Assembly: GCA_030762935.1 (NCBI GenBank)
Contig: CM060900.1
Coordinates: 283,546,284-283,610,283, forward strand
Direction of reading: 5' to 3'
Origin: Hymenopus coronatus
Taxonomy: Eukaryota; Arthropoda; Insecta; Mantodea; Hymenopodidae
Length of the DNA: 64,000 bases
A program made the position numbers and the translations under genes. The notes below the pieces were generated by a model. The model saw nothing but the letters and a program-made list of their open reading frames with translations, was not told the DNA's origin and searched no databases. Below are positions 23,505 to 34,536 of the stretch, one piece after another; within the stretch, counting starts at the first letter, position 1, and each line of letters opens with the position of its first letter.

Positions 23505-23762
23505 TTATGGTTTTTTAGTTTTACTTATTAAGTTTTCACTCAGAACATGCTTTGAAGATGTTTTTTTTTCCATCATCAGCTGGCATCGCAAGGAGGTCTC
23601 CCCTATTTTGATGTTAGCTGTATTGCCATCCAGCTGTGTAATAGAGAACTTCATTATGTTGTCAATTGACAGAGTTTCAAATTCATTAAGCTGTATGCAT
23701 TTTTGACTAAGTAGATTTATAATTTTTTCTACATGTTTTGAATTCTGCTGATGTTTTAGCAT
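23505..23762 (-). CDS. unrecognised small open reading frame
   Basis: An ATG-started frame of 85 codons on the minus strand, ending in TAA, encodes a lysine-, serine- and asparagine-rich protein. It starts MLKHQQNSKHVEKIINLLSQ and ends NLISKTKKP. I see no domain, signal peptide or membrane segment. It is longer than most chance frames in this AT-rich intron and is not low complexity, but it has no visible promoter, splice pair or homologue that I know. It may be the last exon of an antisense gene, a transposon C terminus, or chance. Confidence 0.25.
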   Translation of the reverse strand: MLKHQQNSKHVEKIINLLSQKCIQLNEFETLSIDNIMKFSITQLDGNTANIKIGETSLRCQLMMEKKTSSKHVLSENLISKTKKP

Positions 23763-24738
23763 CCTTTAAAGGCTTTATTTCCTATTTAGTATTGTGTTCT
23801 GTTGACAAAAAATGGTAAACTAATGCAGATTTGTCAGTTTGCTTAAATTATATACTGCTTACATGTTCCTATAGCAGGCTTGCTCACACCAAGCATTTCA
23901 CCTAGTGGGCACCAGTGCAGTACCTTGATGGGTAGAGTACCTTGTGTTCTAGCTGAACAAACAAATCTATTGTCTTGCCTCAATGACATTGGTGCCATAA
24001 ATCCAGATTCAACAGAGAAGAGCTCAAATTCTAATGTAATGATGTGTGACAAGAATCCCAAGGGAAGGCCAGTGCCTTTTTGTGCAAAGTGGAGGACATA
24101 TTAAATATATAGTTCCTGAGTTTTCTGACTCTCATTGTTAACCTATCATTTGTTATACATATAATGAGTCAAATTAATGCTCTCAATTTTCATTACAAGG
24201 AAAAGTTAAGTTATATCTCTGTTATCTAACATTTTTGAAATGCAGGAATTAGATATAATGGAGAAATCAACTTCAGGACTGTAACTGCATGTATTTTCCA
24301 AAAGTGACAAAATTCTCAGCTAATATTAAAAATTATCTTCTTGATATATCCATTCAGTCTCTTGATAATTCTAATGTAGCATTCATGAAAAAATTTGATA
24401 ATATGAGTTTATTTGAGCTGTATTTTGATTACTTCATTCCACCATTTTTGGTAACCGTGTCAGAACTCTATCCATAGAAATGCAATTAGAATTAATAGAT
24501 CGGCAATGCTACAATTTTATTAAGGAGAAGTTTAGAATGGCTAATGGTTTTGTTCATCCTTGCATGGAATAGATTTCTTGGCTCCATGCGAAAGCAGAAG
24601 CAATAATATGCATGTTTGTTTCTACATTTTCGGCGCATAACTTTTCTCAGCCTGAAAAACTTTGCAAGTTAAGACTTTGAAAACAAATTACAGATAGCCA
24701 TCTCAGGGCTGTTCTATGATTGCACACCACTAGAAGTA

Positions 24739-26534
24739 CAAGGGTCACTAGATAAGTATTGAAACAGCAAATAATGAATACTCATAGAAATGTTTTGTTT
24801 ATACCAGTTTCTCAAAGTATTCTTCCTGGTACTATATGCAGCATTCCATCCTCTGGAACCACTTCTCAAAGCATTCATGCAGTTCAATTTCTCAGCACTG
24901 CAGAGAACTCCTTTTCATATGCTGCAACAACTTTTTAATGGCTAAAAAATATGTGCCTTGAAGCCAGTTCTTCATCGTAGGGAACAGGAAGAAACTACAT
25001 GATGCCAGATCGGGTCTATAAAGTGGATAAGTCAGTATTTTGCCTCAGTTTCTTGCAGTAATTCCATTGTGGTGCGAGCTGATGCATTGTCATGATGCAG
25101 CAAAATGATGTGAAGAAGAAAACAGCAACTATTTTCTTTCCAGCAGTCTTTGCTCTTCTGACCTTGATGGTTGGTTGGTCATCTGCAAATACCCAAATGG
25201 AGGATTAATGTTTTGTTTTTGGGGCAAACGGATACATCTATCTTTATTGTCCCTTAAAAATATGTGAAAATGGTGAGATTTTCCTCCTTTAACACATTGA
25301 AGCCCGGGGTTTCAGTAATTGAAATGCCAAGAAACCCAGGGTTTTTATGCCTACTTTGCGTTTTTATTTACAGTACATCAATCAAATCTTCTGAAAAGTA
25401 CTGGAACATCTAGAAGTATGCCATTTAAGAATTTCTCAACAAGTAAGAAAATAGTCATAACTTCCATATTAATATATTATTTTAAATTTACAACAACATC
25501 AAATATGAGTTTGAAAAAATCTGCGTAAAGCTGCTTACACTCCATGTATTCAAAGTTTGAAAAACTCTCCCTCGGAATCAGAATTTTCCATGGTTTCATT
25601 TGTATCCTGAATTTCTGCTCCAGTTCACAGAAATCAAGGAAAATGCAGCATTTTAACATTTAAGAGCAGAGACGTAACAAACAGATCACCACCTTCAAGG
25701 AAAATGCTGCGACTACCCGAGAGCAGCCAATATTACTAAATCTCCTAAAATTTCTAATAGTTGACTAAAGCAAGGAAAGACAGCAGCACAAATCAGACAG
25801 CTAAACGATAACTGATGTATGTTCTTTGCCGCATAGCCCAAGACCGAGTTAAGGTTGAGGAATTGCATTTAAAGCATTAGAAATACCTGCCTGAGCTGTG
25901 CTCAGGCATGGGCCTCATGAACATTTTGCATGGCCTGAGCTATAATCGGGCTTGGGCTCCAATGTGTTAAATCTTTGCAGCATTTCTTGTTGCCATTCCA
26001 CCATATGGAGCTTCTATGCTTCAGATAAATTTGGGGCACCCTTCTTAAGAAATGTTTAAATGAACGTATTCATGAAGGATGGTTGAAACACACTGCAAAC
26101 TAATTGCTAATGGCAACTCAGTGTGCCTGGATCTTCCCTAATCATTGCTTCCATAGTGGTGATATTTTTCTCATTCATTACTGTTGTTAGTCTGCCATTC
26201 TTCTCTTAACCTTTGTTGGATTGTTGTCCCCTCTTGAATTCTGCAAACCAGTAGAATACAGTGGCATGTGATGCAGAATAGTCCCAAAAAGCCCCCCATC
26301 AAAAGTTAAAGTGACTGTGTTTCATTTAAGTCACATTTGGGGATGTACAAAATCATTGCATGGAAATGGTCTCTCTAAATGCACTTGCAAGAACATTCAC
26401 ATTTAAGTAAATGACATGATAATGCTCCAACTGCTACCATTTGGTACTATGAGTCAGCTATTTCATCACAGCAACAATGTTTTCCTCAAGGGTGGTCAAT
26501 ATTCTGTGACTCAGTACCTGTCTAGTGACCCTCA
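24739..26534 (-). mobile_element. mariner transposon, decayed, split by a piggyBac-like MITE
   Basis: The ends are CAAGGGTCACTAGATAAGTA at the left and, read from the right, TGAGGGTCACTAGACAGGTA, flanked by TA at 24737-24738 and 26535-26536. Minus-strand translation gives, across frames, HATVFYWFAEFKRGQQS, then NITTMEAMIREDPGTLSCH and LHMVEWQQEMLQRF before the inserted MITE. After it come a degraded catalytic block near 25080 (ISSHHNGITARN) and YPLYRPDLASCSFFLFPTMK, equivalent to the YSPDLAPCDFxLFP signature. Without the 678 bases of MITE plus duplicated TTAA the element is about 1.1 kb, close to mariner size. Many stops: inactive. Confidence 0.85.
25293..25966. mobile_element. piggyBac-like MITE inside the mariner
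   Basis: A 674-bp non-autonomous element flanked by TTAA on both sides (25289-25292 and 25967-25970). Its ends are CACATTGAAGCCCGGGG at the left and, read from the right, CACATTGGAGCCCAAGCCCG. TTAA duplication plus CAC-starting inverted ends is the piggyBac pattern. The mariner reading resumes on each side. No transposase is encoded. Confidence 0.85.
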
Positions 26535-26761
26535 TATTTGTCCAGACACTTATTGCAAAACATAGGAAATATATATCAATATAGATAAATGAAGAACAGC
26601 AATATTTATATATTAGTAAATATAAATTTTGTATATAAGTAAATATATTGTAAGTAATAAAAATGTATTAGACTTAACCTCCTGCCATTAAATTCCTAGC
26701 ATCTCCAGTTGTGACACACTACCTGCAGTGCCTGTCCAGGTCAAACTGGGCATGCCCAATT

Positions 26762-26793
<32 letters not shown>

Positions 26794-26822
26794 ACCTGAC
26801 TGCCCTCCTGTCTGTCTGCCTG
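26762..26822. repeat. (CCTG)n microsatellite
   Basis: Tandem CCTG units with a TCTG extension, just beyond the truncated end of gypsy copy 1. Confidence 0.9.
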
Positions 26823-27054
26823 AGGTTTGCAGATTTTTCCTGGGTTTTTCAATGTACATTTCATGACAAGCTTTATGATCAATCTGGTAAATACTTTCCA
26901 TTGAACATCATTTTCTTAGCGCTGCTGTCAACTCTTCCCTCCAGGGCATTAAGTGTTGGTTGTGGTCTTTCATCATTCCACCAAACACTTCCACTTTTCC
27001 AAGTTCTTCCACGTTCTTCATGCCAGCCAGTTGTTCATCAATTTTGGTGGAAAG

Positions 27055-27342
27055 TTACATTTTCAAGTTCTCCATTGTTGATCCCAGTTTTTCCACTTTC
27101 GATTCCATTTTTCCTATGCCGGATTCCATCTTCTCCATTTTGTTTTTAATATCCCCCATTCTGGATTTTATATTCTTATCTATCTTCTCCATTTCAGTTT
27201 CCATTTCTTCTCTTACATCCTTCAGTTTGGTCTTCATTTTCCTCTGCACCTTCTCTAATGAGGAATTCACTGTCATCATTTCACCCATCATTTCTTCCAT
27301 TCTGGTGTTCTCTGTCACTATTTCACTTCCCATTCTATTCAT
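27055..27342 (-). pseudogene. gypsy copy 1 gag N-terminal coiled coil
   Basis: A 95-codon frame begins MNRMGSEIVTENTRMEEMMG and has Met/Lys/Glu-rich heptads such as RMGDIKNKMEKMESGIGKME throughout, a predicted coiled coil. It corresponds to the N-terminal part of the gag frame of copy 2 (39526-39080). It continues only as broken fragments below 27055, so it is not a functional gag. Confidence 0.65.
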
Positions 27343-27347
27343 CTTCT

Positions 27348-27588
27348 GGCCGCGCCGTGACAGAGTGGTTAGACCATGTGCCTCTCACCTAGATGGCCCG
27401 GGTTCGATCCCAAGCGACCACATGTGAGATTTGTGGTGGACAAAGCAATGCAGGGGCAGGTTTTCTCCGGGTTCTCCAGTTTCCCCTGCCATCACATTCC
27501 ACCGATGCTCCATCTTCATTCTATGTATCTCCAGGTCATCGCCTGCAGTGCCATGATAGTAAAAGCAGGCATAAACACTATCAAAAAA
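27348..27588 (+). repeat. tRNA-derived SINE, copy B
   Basis: The most complete SINE head in the window: GGCCGCGCCGTGACAGAGTG then GTTAGACC (A-box region) and B box GGTTCGATCCC, followed by the family body and an A6 tail. It interrupts the leader of gypsy copy 1, so the SINE was active after that LTR element inserted. An imperfect direct repeat (TTCATCTTCT before, TCCAGCTTCT after) may be an aged target duplication. Confidence 0.85.
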
Positions 27589-27661
27589 TGTCCAGCTTCT
27601 CCAACAATTTTTTTTAGGCATCCCTTCTATCTTGGCTTCTCTATCCTGCTTCTGACACCAT

Positions 27662-28047
27662 TGTCAAATGTCCAAATGTCTTTATTGACTAAAAATTGGT
27701 TACAAATATAGTCTAATGCACTTCTGCAAACAATTAACTTGAAACTTTGACACATAGACAGTTGACAGCTTGCATGCTACTGTTTGCTAACACTCCAGTC
27801 ACTCACTACAATTCACTACACTACACATGACTTGCAATTCTTCCTCCTTTTATAGCTAGAAAATGTCACAGAATTTTGTAGAAGCTTCTGGAAGCCGAAG
27901 CTTCAAGAAGAATTGAGACGTCTCATGTTCCAAGGTTTCTAGTTACTATTGTGCCACATTTCCTGTTTGTAGCTTTCCGAGGTGTCCAAATCCACCAACT
28001 CGCATACCAAAGTGAACTTGAGAGTGGCCACATATGATAATGTCACA
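27662..28047 (-). repeat. gypsy copy 1 LTR
   Basis: The 386-bp LTR begins TGTGACATTATC (minus strand) and ends in TGACA two bases before the primer-binding site. It is homologous to the LTR at 39673-40083. It contains a TATA box and an upstream array of heat-shock-type pentamers, listed separately. Confidence 0.8.
27846..27910 (-). promoter_or_regulatory. LTR promoter: TATA box with heat-shock element array
   Basis: On the minus strand a canonical TATA box, GCTATAAAAGG, lies at 27846-27856. About 23 bp upstream of it are two perfect three-unit arrays of the nGAAn pentamer in alternating orientation (27880-27894 and 27896-27910, separated by one base). Arrays like AGAAGCTTCTGGAAG are binding sites for heat-shock factor trimers. 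The LTR of copy 2 keeps TATAAAAA but its pentamers are imperfect. Confidence 0.65.
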
Positions 28048-29019
28048 GTATTGTATATAATTGACTTCTGTTATGAAACATTCAATGCATTGTATGGTAA
28101 TTTTGTATTCTTCCTTCTGCAACAGATGCTCTACCCCTTCGTATAATATTATTTTCCTCAGGGCCTTATTCTGTGGGCTAGCTAGGCTAGCTGTGAGACC
28201 AGTAAATTTACAAAGAAAAATTTCTATTACAATTATAAATAATGAAGAACTTATTCCTAATCTATTGGTTGTTCACATTTTCCTTATAATAAAACTTGAT
28301 TCTGTTCACTATGTAATGTGACGTGCCTTCTAGGCTGGAGTAGCATGAAAGACAGACCTAGCATAATGGGCATATTTTTGGGGTGAGATGTGAAAGAAGA
28401 AGTCACTACAACATATCCCTCAGGTCTCCTCTTTTGTCATATGAAGCATAGAAATGTCTCAAGGACATCTGAAGTAAATTCTGGTATGTGTTCAGTATAG
28501 CCAGTTTTTATTACTGAAGATAGAGATTCCTAATTTGTCTAATGGATCCAAAGTCAGAAGTTATCCATTTCCAAAAATAGATGGAGGAAGTTATCTTTAA
28601 TTTTTATTTCTTTTAAATCTAAAATGCTGATTAATGGGCAATTACAATTGAAGGCAAGGACCTAAAAATTGTTGAACCCTCCAAATCAAAATATTTCTGA
28701 TTAGTTCATCTCTCTCACGTTTAGAACTAATACTAATAAATTATGGATGATCAAACACCAAAAGACTTGATTGCAAGTACATATAATGACTTATTTCTTG
28801 CGGTCATGTGCCCTTCCACATAAGTATGAAAATACAAGGTCAAAAATCGAAGATGTACTTGAACTGCTCAATTATGTGCCTCCAATTTTTTATGGACATT
28901 ACAGAAGTTTTTCCTTGGAATGTCTGAAAAAGACCCATTAGCTTCCAAGGGCAGTTTTTGACAACTAATTTCGAATAAGCACTAAGGAATGAATTTAATA
29001 AACTTCGATGTTTTGTTAA

Positions 29020-29029
29020 TAATAATAAC

Positions 29030-29091
<62 letters not shown>

Positions 29092-29092
29092 C
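29020..29092. repeat. (AAT)n microsatellite
   Basis: AAT repeats followed by imperfect (ACACCG)n and (GAT)n to about 29150. Long poly-Leu or poly-Ile frames across it are artefacts. Confidence 0.95.
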
Positions 29093-30270
29093 AATGACAC
29101 CAACACCGACACTGACACCGACACCGACAATAATGATGATGATGATAATCATGATAATTAATAACAGCTGCAGGATTAAACTAAAAAGGCTAGAGGATTA
29201 CATCACAAGAAGAGTTATGACTACTTGCTAATCCTTGCCCCCCACCCCCGCGCCGGCGTGAAGCTCACGCAGTCAGAGGGTAATTAATAAACATATAGCC
29301 TGTTATACTTCAATCAGAACAACTGCAGCAGGTGCTCTATGTTCATTCTGGTTAATTCCCACCAGTGAGGGTGAACATTTTAAGTTGTGAATTTAGGACC
29401 AATGCCCACTCAGCATAGTGAGGAATGTGAGGGGCTGCAAGATTAAGTGTGTCTGAGGCTGTCAGTCAAGTTGGTAGTCCCAGGCTCATAAGGGCCGTAG
29501 CCTTTGAGTAGTAAATTTGCTAACCCCATAGCTGTGGTCTCCGCTTGTCAGTATTGGTCCTATTGCACATTGTTTTATAAATGATAAAAAGTCAACAATG
29601 GTGAGAATGATGATCATAATAGTTAATATTATGAACAGTTGTTTTGAAATACTTTTGCTTTTTATTACAAACACTTTACACCTCCAATCTCACCTACTAT
29701 TTTAAACACTCAGTTGAGCAAAGAGTGTGTTTTTAGACCGCTTAAAATTTAAATGTAAAACACTCATGCTCATGTGTTCTTTCATCACCTAACTGTTTGC
29801 AAGGAGCATTATGTGCACACCCAGTATGCACCAATTCAAGATGTCATAGATATTTGACATTTGCATGCAATATACCGGACCCATTGTTTCTTGCTATGTA
29901 AGTGTTATTAGTGCTTTACACACTCTGCTGTACACACAAATATTGCAAAAATGTGAAGATTTTCCCCATAGTGATTCATTTTGTGTATCAATTTAAAATG
30001 GAGATTCTAATGTAGTTACAAGATTAGTTTATATTTTGGGTTAACATAAATAATATCATGTCAATGAATTGCAACCAGCTGTTTCTGAACTTGTCTGTGG
30101 AGAAACCAGAGCACTGAATTGATCCAAAATACTTTTTCCTGTAGTATTTTAAAACAGGAAAGAATTCTTATTGAGGAAACTTATGATTCTCTACACTGTA
30201 ACCTTTCTTACATTAATTATCTTAGATAGTAAATAAATAATGTATTTATGACTGCTCATTGTGGTTCTAG

Positions 30271-30509
30271 CTGCTTAATGAACCATTGAATGTGGAGCGG
30301 TTTTTCCCAGTGTTGTATCCAAGAGCGTCACAGATGATTGCTGCCTATGATGAACATGTACTGGTTTCAAGTTTCAAGTTTGGTGTACTCTACCAATGCT
30401 TTGGTCAAATCACAGAAGAGCAGCTGTTTGGTAATGTTCAATCAAGTGCAGCTCTTGATGAGTTCATGGATCTTTTGGGACAGCGCATACAACTAAAGGA
30501 TCACAAGGG
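30271..30509 (+). CDS. RAP1GAP: Rap GTPase-activating protein (RAP1GAP family), next exon
   Basis: The exon lies between the acceptor TTCTAG (ending 30270) and the donor GG|GTTAGT (30510). It enters in phase 0, matching the exon ending at 11058, and leaves two bases of a codon. It encodes LLNEPLNVERFFPVLYPRAS, then AYDEHVLVSSFKFGVLYQCF and LGQRIQLKDHKG. This is the RapGAP domain core; human RAP1GAP has the equivalent RFYPVLYPKAS, FDEH, NFKFGVIYQ and KLQDFKGF. The next expected segment (FRGGLD..., then the GND motif with the catalytic Asn thumb) was not found downstream. No stop or frameshift. I am confident of the family and fairly confident of the RAP1GAP branch. Confidence 0.92.
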
Positions 30510-31216
30510 GTTAGTCCTAAATGTTAATTTTTATAACTAGTATAGTACATGTTGGTGAAATGTAAATATACAGTGTTATTACACAAAAACCTTTTTGATG
30601 GTTTTGCTTAATCCACTAACACTTTTCATAAACACATCAGTAAAACTAATTTGGAATGCAGTGTTTTAAAATTCCAGTTTTTATGCTAACAAAAGCAGGT
30701 ACTTTATCAAGAACTTAAAAAACTTGATCAAGTTTCATATTTTAATATGATGAATGACCTTTTAGAACACACAGGAAAGGTAATGATATAATTAATGTAA
30801 GCTTTGGCTTGCTTATAGGCTTAATTTATGATTGATAATTGTTTTTTTCACACTGGCTTTTTGTAGCCACTAAGTAGAAAAACTGAATCAGACAAAAAAG
30901 TCAGTACTCCAGCCATAGTAAGTTTCTAATCTGATTTGTTTACTACATATTTTATAAATATGAAGTAATGAACTTATATTGGGTCATAAAAGATTTGCAA
31001 CTTTAAGTAGTAAGGAATTAGACTTCTAAAGTAAGATTTCAGTGAAAGTAAAATGATACACTGAAAAGAGTTTGTGGACTCATGCCACTTGATAGCAGTG
31101 ATGTTGGAGAGCTGGTTAAGAAAGCAGATAGGATATTCTTCAGTCATCAGTCATAAATTTCTACATATTATTAAAATTCACTAATTATTCTAGTGCTGTA
31201 GTTATGTGTAATTTTG

Positions 31217-31217
<1 letters not shown>

Positions 31218-31304
<87 letters not shown>

Positions 31305-31330
31305 GGGGGGGGGTGAGTGTGTGTGTGTTT
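31218..31330. repeat. (GT)n microsatellite
   Basis: More than forty GT units, then a G run and a T run, within the intron after the second RAP1GAP exon. Confidence 0.97.
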
Positions 31331-32249
31331 TTTTTTTTTAAACAAGCATATATATGTTTTATATACCAGCATGATCCATTGTTTTAAAACTCTGCATCTT
31401 CACAATGGAATACTGAAAATCTTGCACAGAATTGTATAAGATTCCCTGAGAATAGCCTGCCCTAGATAGAAGTGAACAGCAAATACAATACATTTAGAGC
31501 CTGTAATGTTGTATCTGGCTAAGGTTCTGGTTAAGTGCCACCTGAGAGTTAGGTTGAAATTTTGAAAGTACCCTCTTCAGTTAATATCTGCTATGGGTAA
31601 TTTTTAGTAATGTACTTGCGGTGGGGTCCTTGTCTTTAGCTCTCTCTTTACCACTTACACGGACTCTACTTAACTGACTCTATTACCCCTCAGGGGCCTA
31701 CTATGGTGGATACGGGTTTGGCACACCCGGCATCCCAAGCCAACCTTGACTCCCTCTGTGAGCAACCTCTGAGCGGTTAGGGAGTCAGTAGGTTAAAATG
31801 CCCACCCACATGTAGGACATGCATGGAGACCCATGTTGGTGGAAAGGAATGTCCTGGTTAGTCGAGGGTTGTGTGCCTGAGCCTGGGCTTCTAACTCTCA
31901 GTAACTGGGGAGGGTACGCAGCCTAATTCACCACTTTGGTTTCTGCTTCACCTAAATGAGAGGCTAGGGACTAACCCACCTCTAGTCAATCGGCCAGGAC
32001 TAGGCATTATACCGAACTCCAGGGTGACGGGACTGTGAGCCTTCTATATCCCCTGTGTAACCCTGTCATACCAGTGAGGTGACTCATTGTTGGGCTCAAT
32101 GGTTGGTAAGCAGGACTGGGGGATGAAATTTATTACCATTTTTATGGCACAAGAAACACAAAAAATAAACTAAAAATTGGAATAGAAGTAGTTGAGTGTG
32201 GTGGTCCTCACTACTTAGTAATCACTAGGACAGCGGAAGGTCGGAAATT

Positions 32250-32555
32250 TGCATCCGTTAGCCCTTTTGCAATTCATCCGATTAAGGTCGGAAGACCTTG
32301 AACTCTTCGCACAGTGTTATCACCACCCGCGCATTGGATGGTTTATCCAATGAGGAGTTTCAAGAGGCAGACCAAGGTGTCCAATCTGTGTAAGGGTTCA
32401 ACGGAAAGTCAATGGTGATCTCATGCCTAACCGTACCCTGTTCGTAACCTTTGATTGGGTAGATCTTCCACAAAGGATTAAGGCAGGGTATGAAACCATC
32501 GAGGTTAGGCCCTATATTCCGAACCCACTCAAATGTTACAAGTGTCAAGACTCTG
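32250..32555 (+). pseudogene. LINE copy 3 ORF1 (gag-like) C-terminal part
   Basis: Across two frames, KFASVSPFAIHP and later MPNRTLFVTFDWVDLPQRIK, AGYETIEVRPYIPNPLKCYK match the nucleic-acid-binding region of I/LOA-type ORF1 proteins, just before the CCHC zinc knuckles. Only the first C-x2-C (CYKC) remains. The sequence then jumps to VDHLTEVVLSIAIN, which belongs to ORF2. ORF1 proteins package the element RNA. Confidence 0.7.
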
Positions 32556-32559
32556 TTAA

Positions 32560-34355
32560 CCGTCTAGTCGACCATCTTACAGAGGTAGTTCTTTCTATTG
32601 CTATCAATCCATTCCGCGATCGACTGGCAAAACCCGCCGATTTCCGGTACCTTAGCGGACCGATGAATACCGGAATGCTATTTGTGCCTGCAAGCGTGCT
32701 CTCAGGGTTTTCCAGCGTCACCCTACATTGGATAATCTCATACAATATAAAAAACTGCATGCCCATTCTAGAAAAATTATTAAGGATAGTAAAAAGACAT
32801 CCTGGAGCACGTTTGTAGCATATTTTAACCTACATATACCTTCCTCTGTCGTTTGGGATAAGTTAAGACGTGTGGCCGTGAAATCGACCCATATGCCAAT
32901 TGCAGGTCTAAAAACAGCGGTAGGCACTGTAGTTGGTCCGTTTGAAGTGGCTAACACACTTAATAGTGCTTTCGCTCAACTGTCTAGCTCGGATAATAAT
33001 TCATCTGAGTTTTTGCCTGTGAAGGCTAAGGTGGAAACTCAAGGGTTTCCCTTTCGTTGTGGACTATAATCGCCTTTTCATCATGGCCGAGCTAGACCAC
33101 GCACTTTCATCTTCGCGGAACTCTGCACCCAGTCGAGATGGCATCCACGTCGAAATGTTGCAACTCTCTCTCCTGGCGGTAAAGGTTACCTACTCCAGGT
33201 CTATAATCGTGTCTGGGTTGACGCCACTTTTCCAGATAGGTGGCGGGAGGCTACCATGATTCCGGTTCTGAAACCTGGTAAGGGCCGCCACCTTTCTTCC
33301 AGCTACCGTCCCATTTTCCTCACCAGTTGCATTTGCAAGGTGATGGAGCGCATGACAAATGGGCGGTTGGTGTGGCGAATTCAAATTCATACATTATTGA
33401 CTAACACTCAGTGCGGCTTTCGCCTACGTCGGTCATCGGCTTACCAACTTGTATCACTGTCGACGCAGATCATGAACGGATTTCTTGAAACCTGTCAAAC
33501 AGTTGGAATATTCTTTGACCTGGAAAAGGCTTATGACACGTGCTGGCGAGCAGGGATTTTAAGTTCCCCCCTGAACTGGAATATGCGTGGACACCTACCG
33601 TTGTTTCTTCAGGAGTTTATGAAGAACCGCGTCTTCCGAGTAAGGGTCGGCTCGTGTTTTTTAATCTTTTTATTCAGGAGAACGGTGTGCCACAGGGCTC
33701 GGTTCTGAGCTTGACGCTGTTTGCTATAGCTACTAATTCTATCTCACAATGTGTTCCCCCAGGTATCTCGTCCTGCTTGTTCGTAAATGACTTTACCATT
33801 TTTTGAACTTCGCAACGAACGCCGTTTTTGGAACTCCGACTTCAGCGGTGTCTGCACAATCTTTATGATTGGAGCTTGAAAAATGGCTATCGTTTTTCAA
33901 CTGAGAAGACAGTCTACGTTAACTTCGGGCCAGATTTACTTCCCTTCATAGATCAGGCGAGATTCCTGGGGTTGATATTCGATAGGAAACTATGCTGGTT
34001 ACCACATATAGCACAGCTTAAAGCGCATTGTGGCCCTTCTCTGAATATTTTACGGATTCTAAGTGACAAATCTTGGGGAGCAGATCGGACACTGCTACTC
34101 CGGCTTTGTCGTGCGCTGATTCAATCCAAGTTAGACTATGGATGCGCTTTGTATTCTTCAGCACGACCATCTGTGCTGAGAAGATTAGATACAGGACATA
34201 ATCAGGACATCCATATGGCTGTTGGGATTTTCCCACCAGCCCAGTTGTTAGCCTCCACGCCAATTCGGGAGAACCCCCTCTGCAATGTCGGTGTGATGTC
34301 CTGCTGGGTAATTATGGCTGTGGGCTTCCAGCATGCCTTCGCATCTAACGTTTAA
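32560..34355 (+). pseudogene. LINE copy 3 reverse transcriptase
   Basis: In order: linker (RALRVFQRHPTLDNLIQYKK), RT start (SSSRNSAPSRDGIHVEMLQL), fingers and palm (MIPVLKPGKGRHLSSSYRPI, then CQTVGIFFDLEKAYDTCWRA), NGVPQGSVLSLTLF, and the active-site box as SCLFVNDFTIF (Y-x-D-D has become F-V-N-D). A stop follows, then 33828-34355 with SLKNGYRFSTEKTVYVNF and RFLGLIFDRKL. Frame changes occur near 33250 and 33650. Loss of an active-site Asp plus the stops means it cannot polymerise. Confidence 0.85.
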
Positions 34356-34536
34356 ACCCTTTTTCAATACCGCGCTGGACGAACAATAGGGATACGATAA
34401 CTCAGTCCCAGGCCCATAGGTTTCCGTTTCCACGAGCTGCTTCGGAAAAACGATATCGCACTTTGTTGCATATTTTCCAACGCAGAGAGGGTGCATCCCC
34501 CTTTGATTACATGCTACATCCCACGTAGATCTCGGG

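Larger units (their letters stand above)
26905..28047 (-). mobile_element. Ty3/gypsy-type LTR retrotransposon, copy 1, 5' LTR and gag fragment
   Basis: On the minus strand this piece holds a 5' LTR (28047-27662), a primer-binding site at 27649-27660 reading TGGTGTCAGAAG (complement of a tRNA-Leu 3' end), and the start of a gag-like coiled-coil frame at about 27342. It is homologous along its length to gypsy copy 2 (39673-40083 and inward). A SINE has inserted at 27348-27588 just upstream of the gag frame. The pol part is missing. Confidence 0.8.
11059..30270 (+). other. RAP1GAP intron, 19.2 kb, loaded with transposons
   Basis: This interval lies between two exons that are adjacent in the RAP1GAP protein (...TKIAK followed by LLNEPLNVERFF...). 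It starts GTAACC and ends TTCTAG. Every other feature from 11059 to 30270 is therefore intronic. Stretches 11060-12000, 13190-14560, 22706-23340, 28050-29015 and 29240-30270 hold nothing I can name. Confidence 0.8.

Noticed and set aside
23870..24105. 74-codon plus-strand and 72-codon minus-strand overlapping frames
   Set aside because: Both look protein-like in places, but neither has a recognisable domain or splice context; possibly an unknown repeat.
28840..29231. Poly-Leu and poly-Ile frames
   Set aside because: Microsatellite translation; flanking sequence has no coding signal.
30865..30916. Possible RAP1GAP mini-exon between TTGTAG and GTAAGT
   Set aside because: The splice motifs look good, but the phase left by the previous exon gives a TAA at once, and the sequence does not match the conserved next segment.
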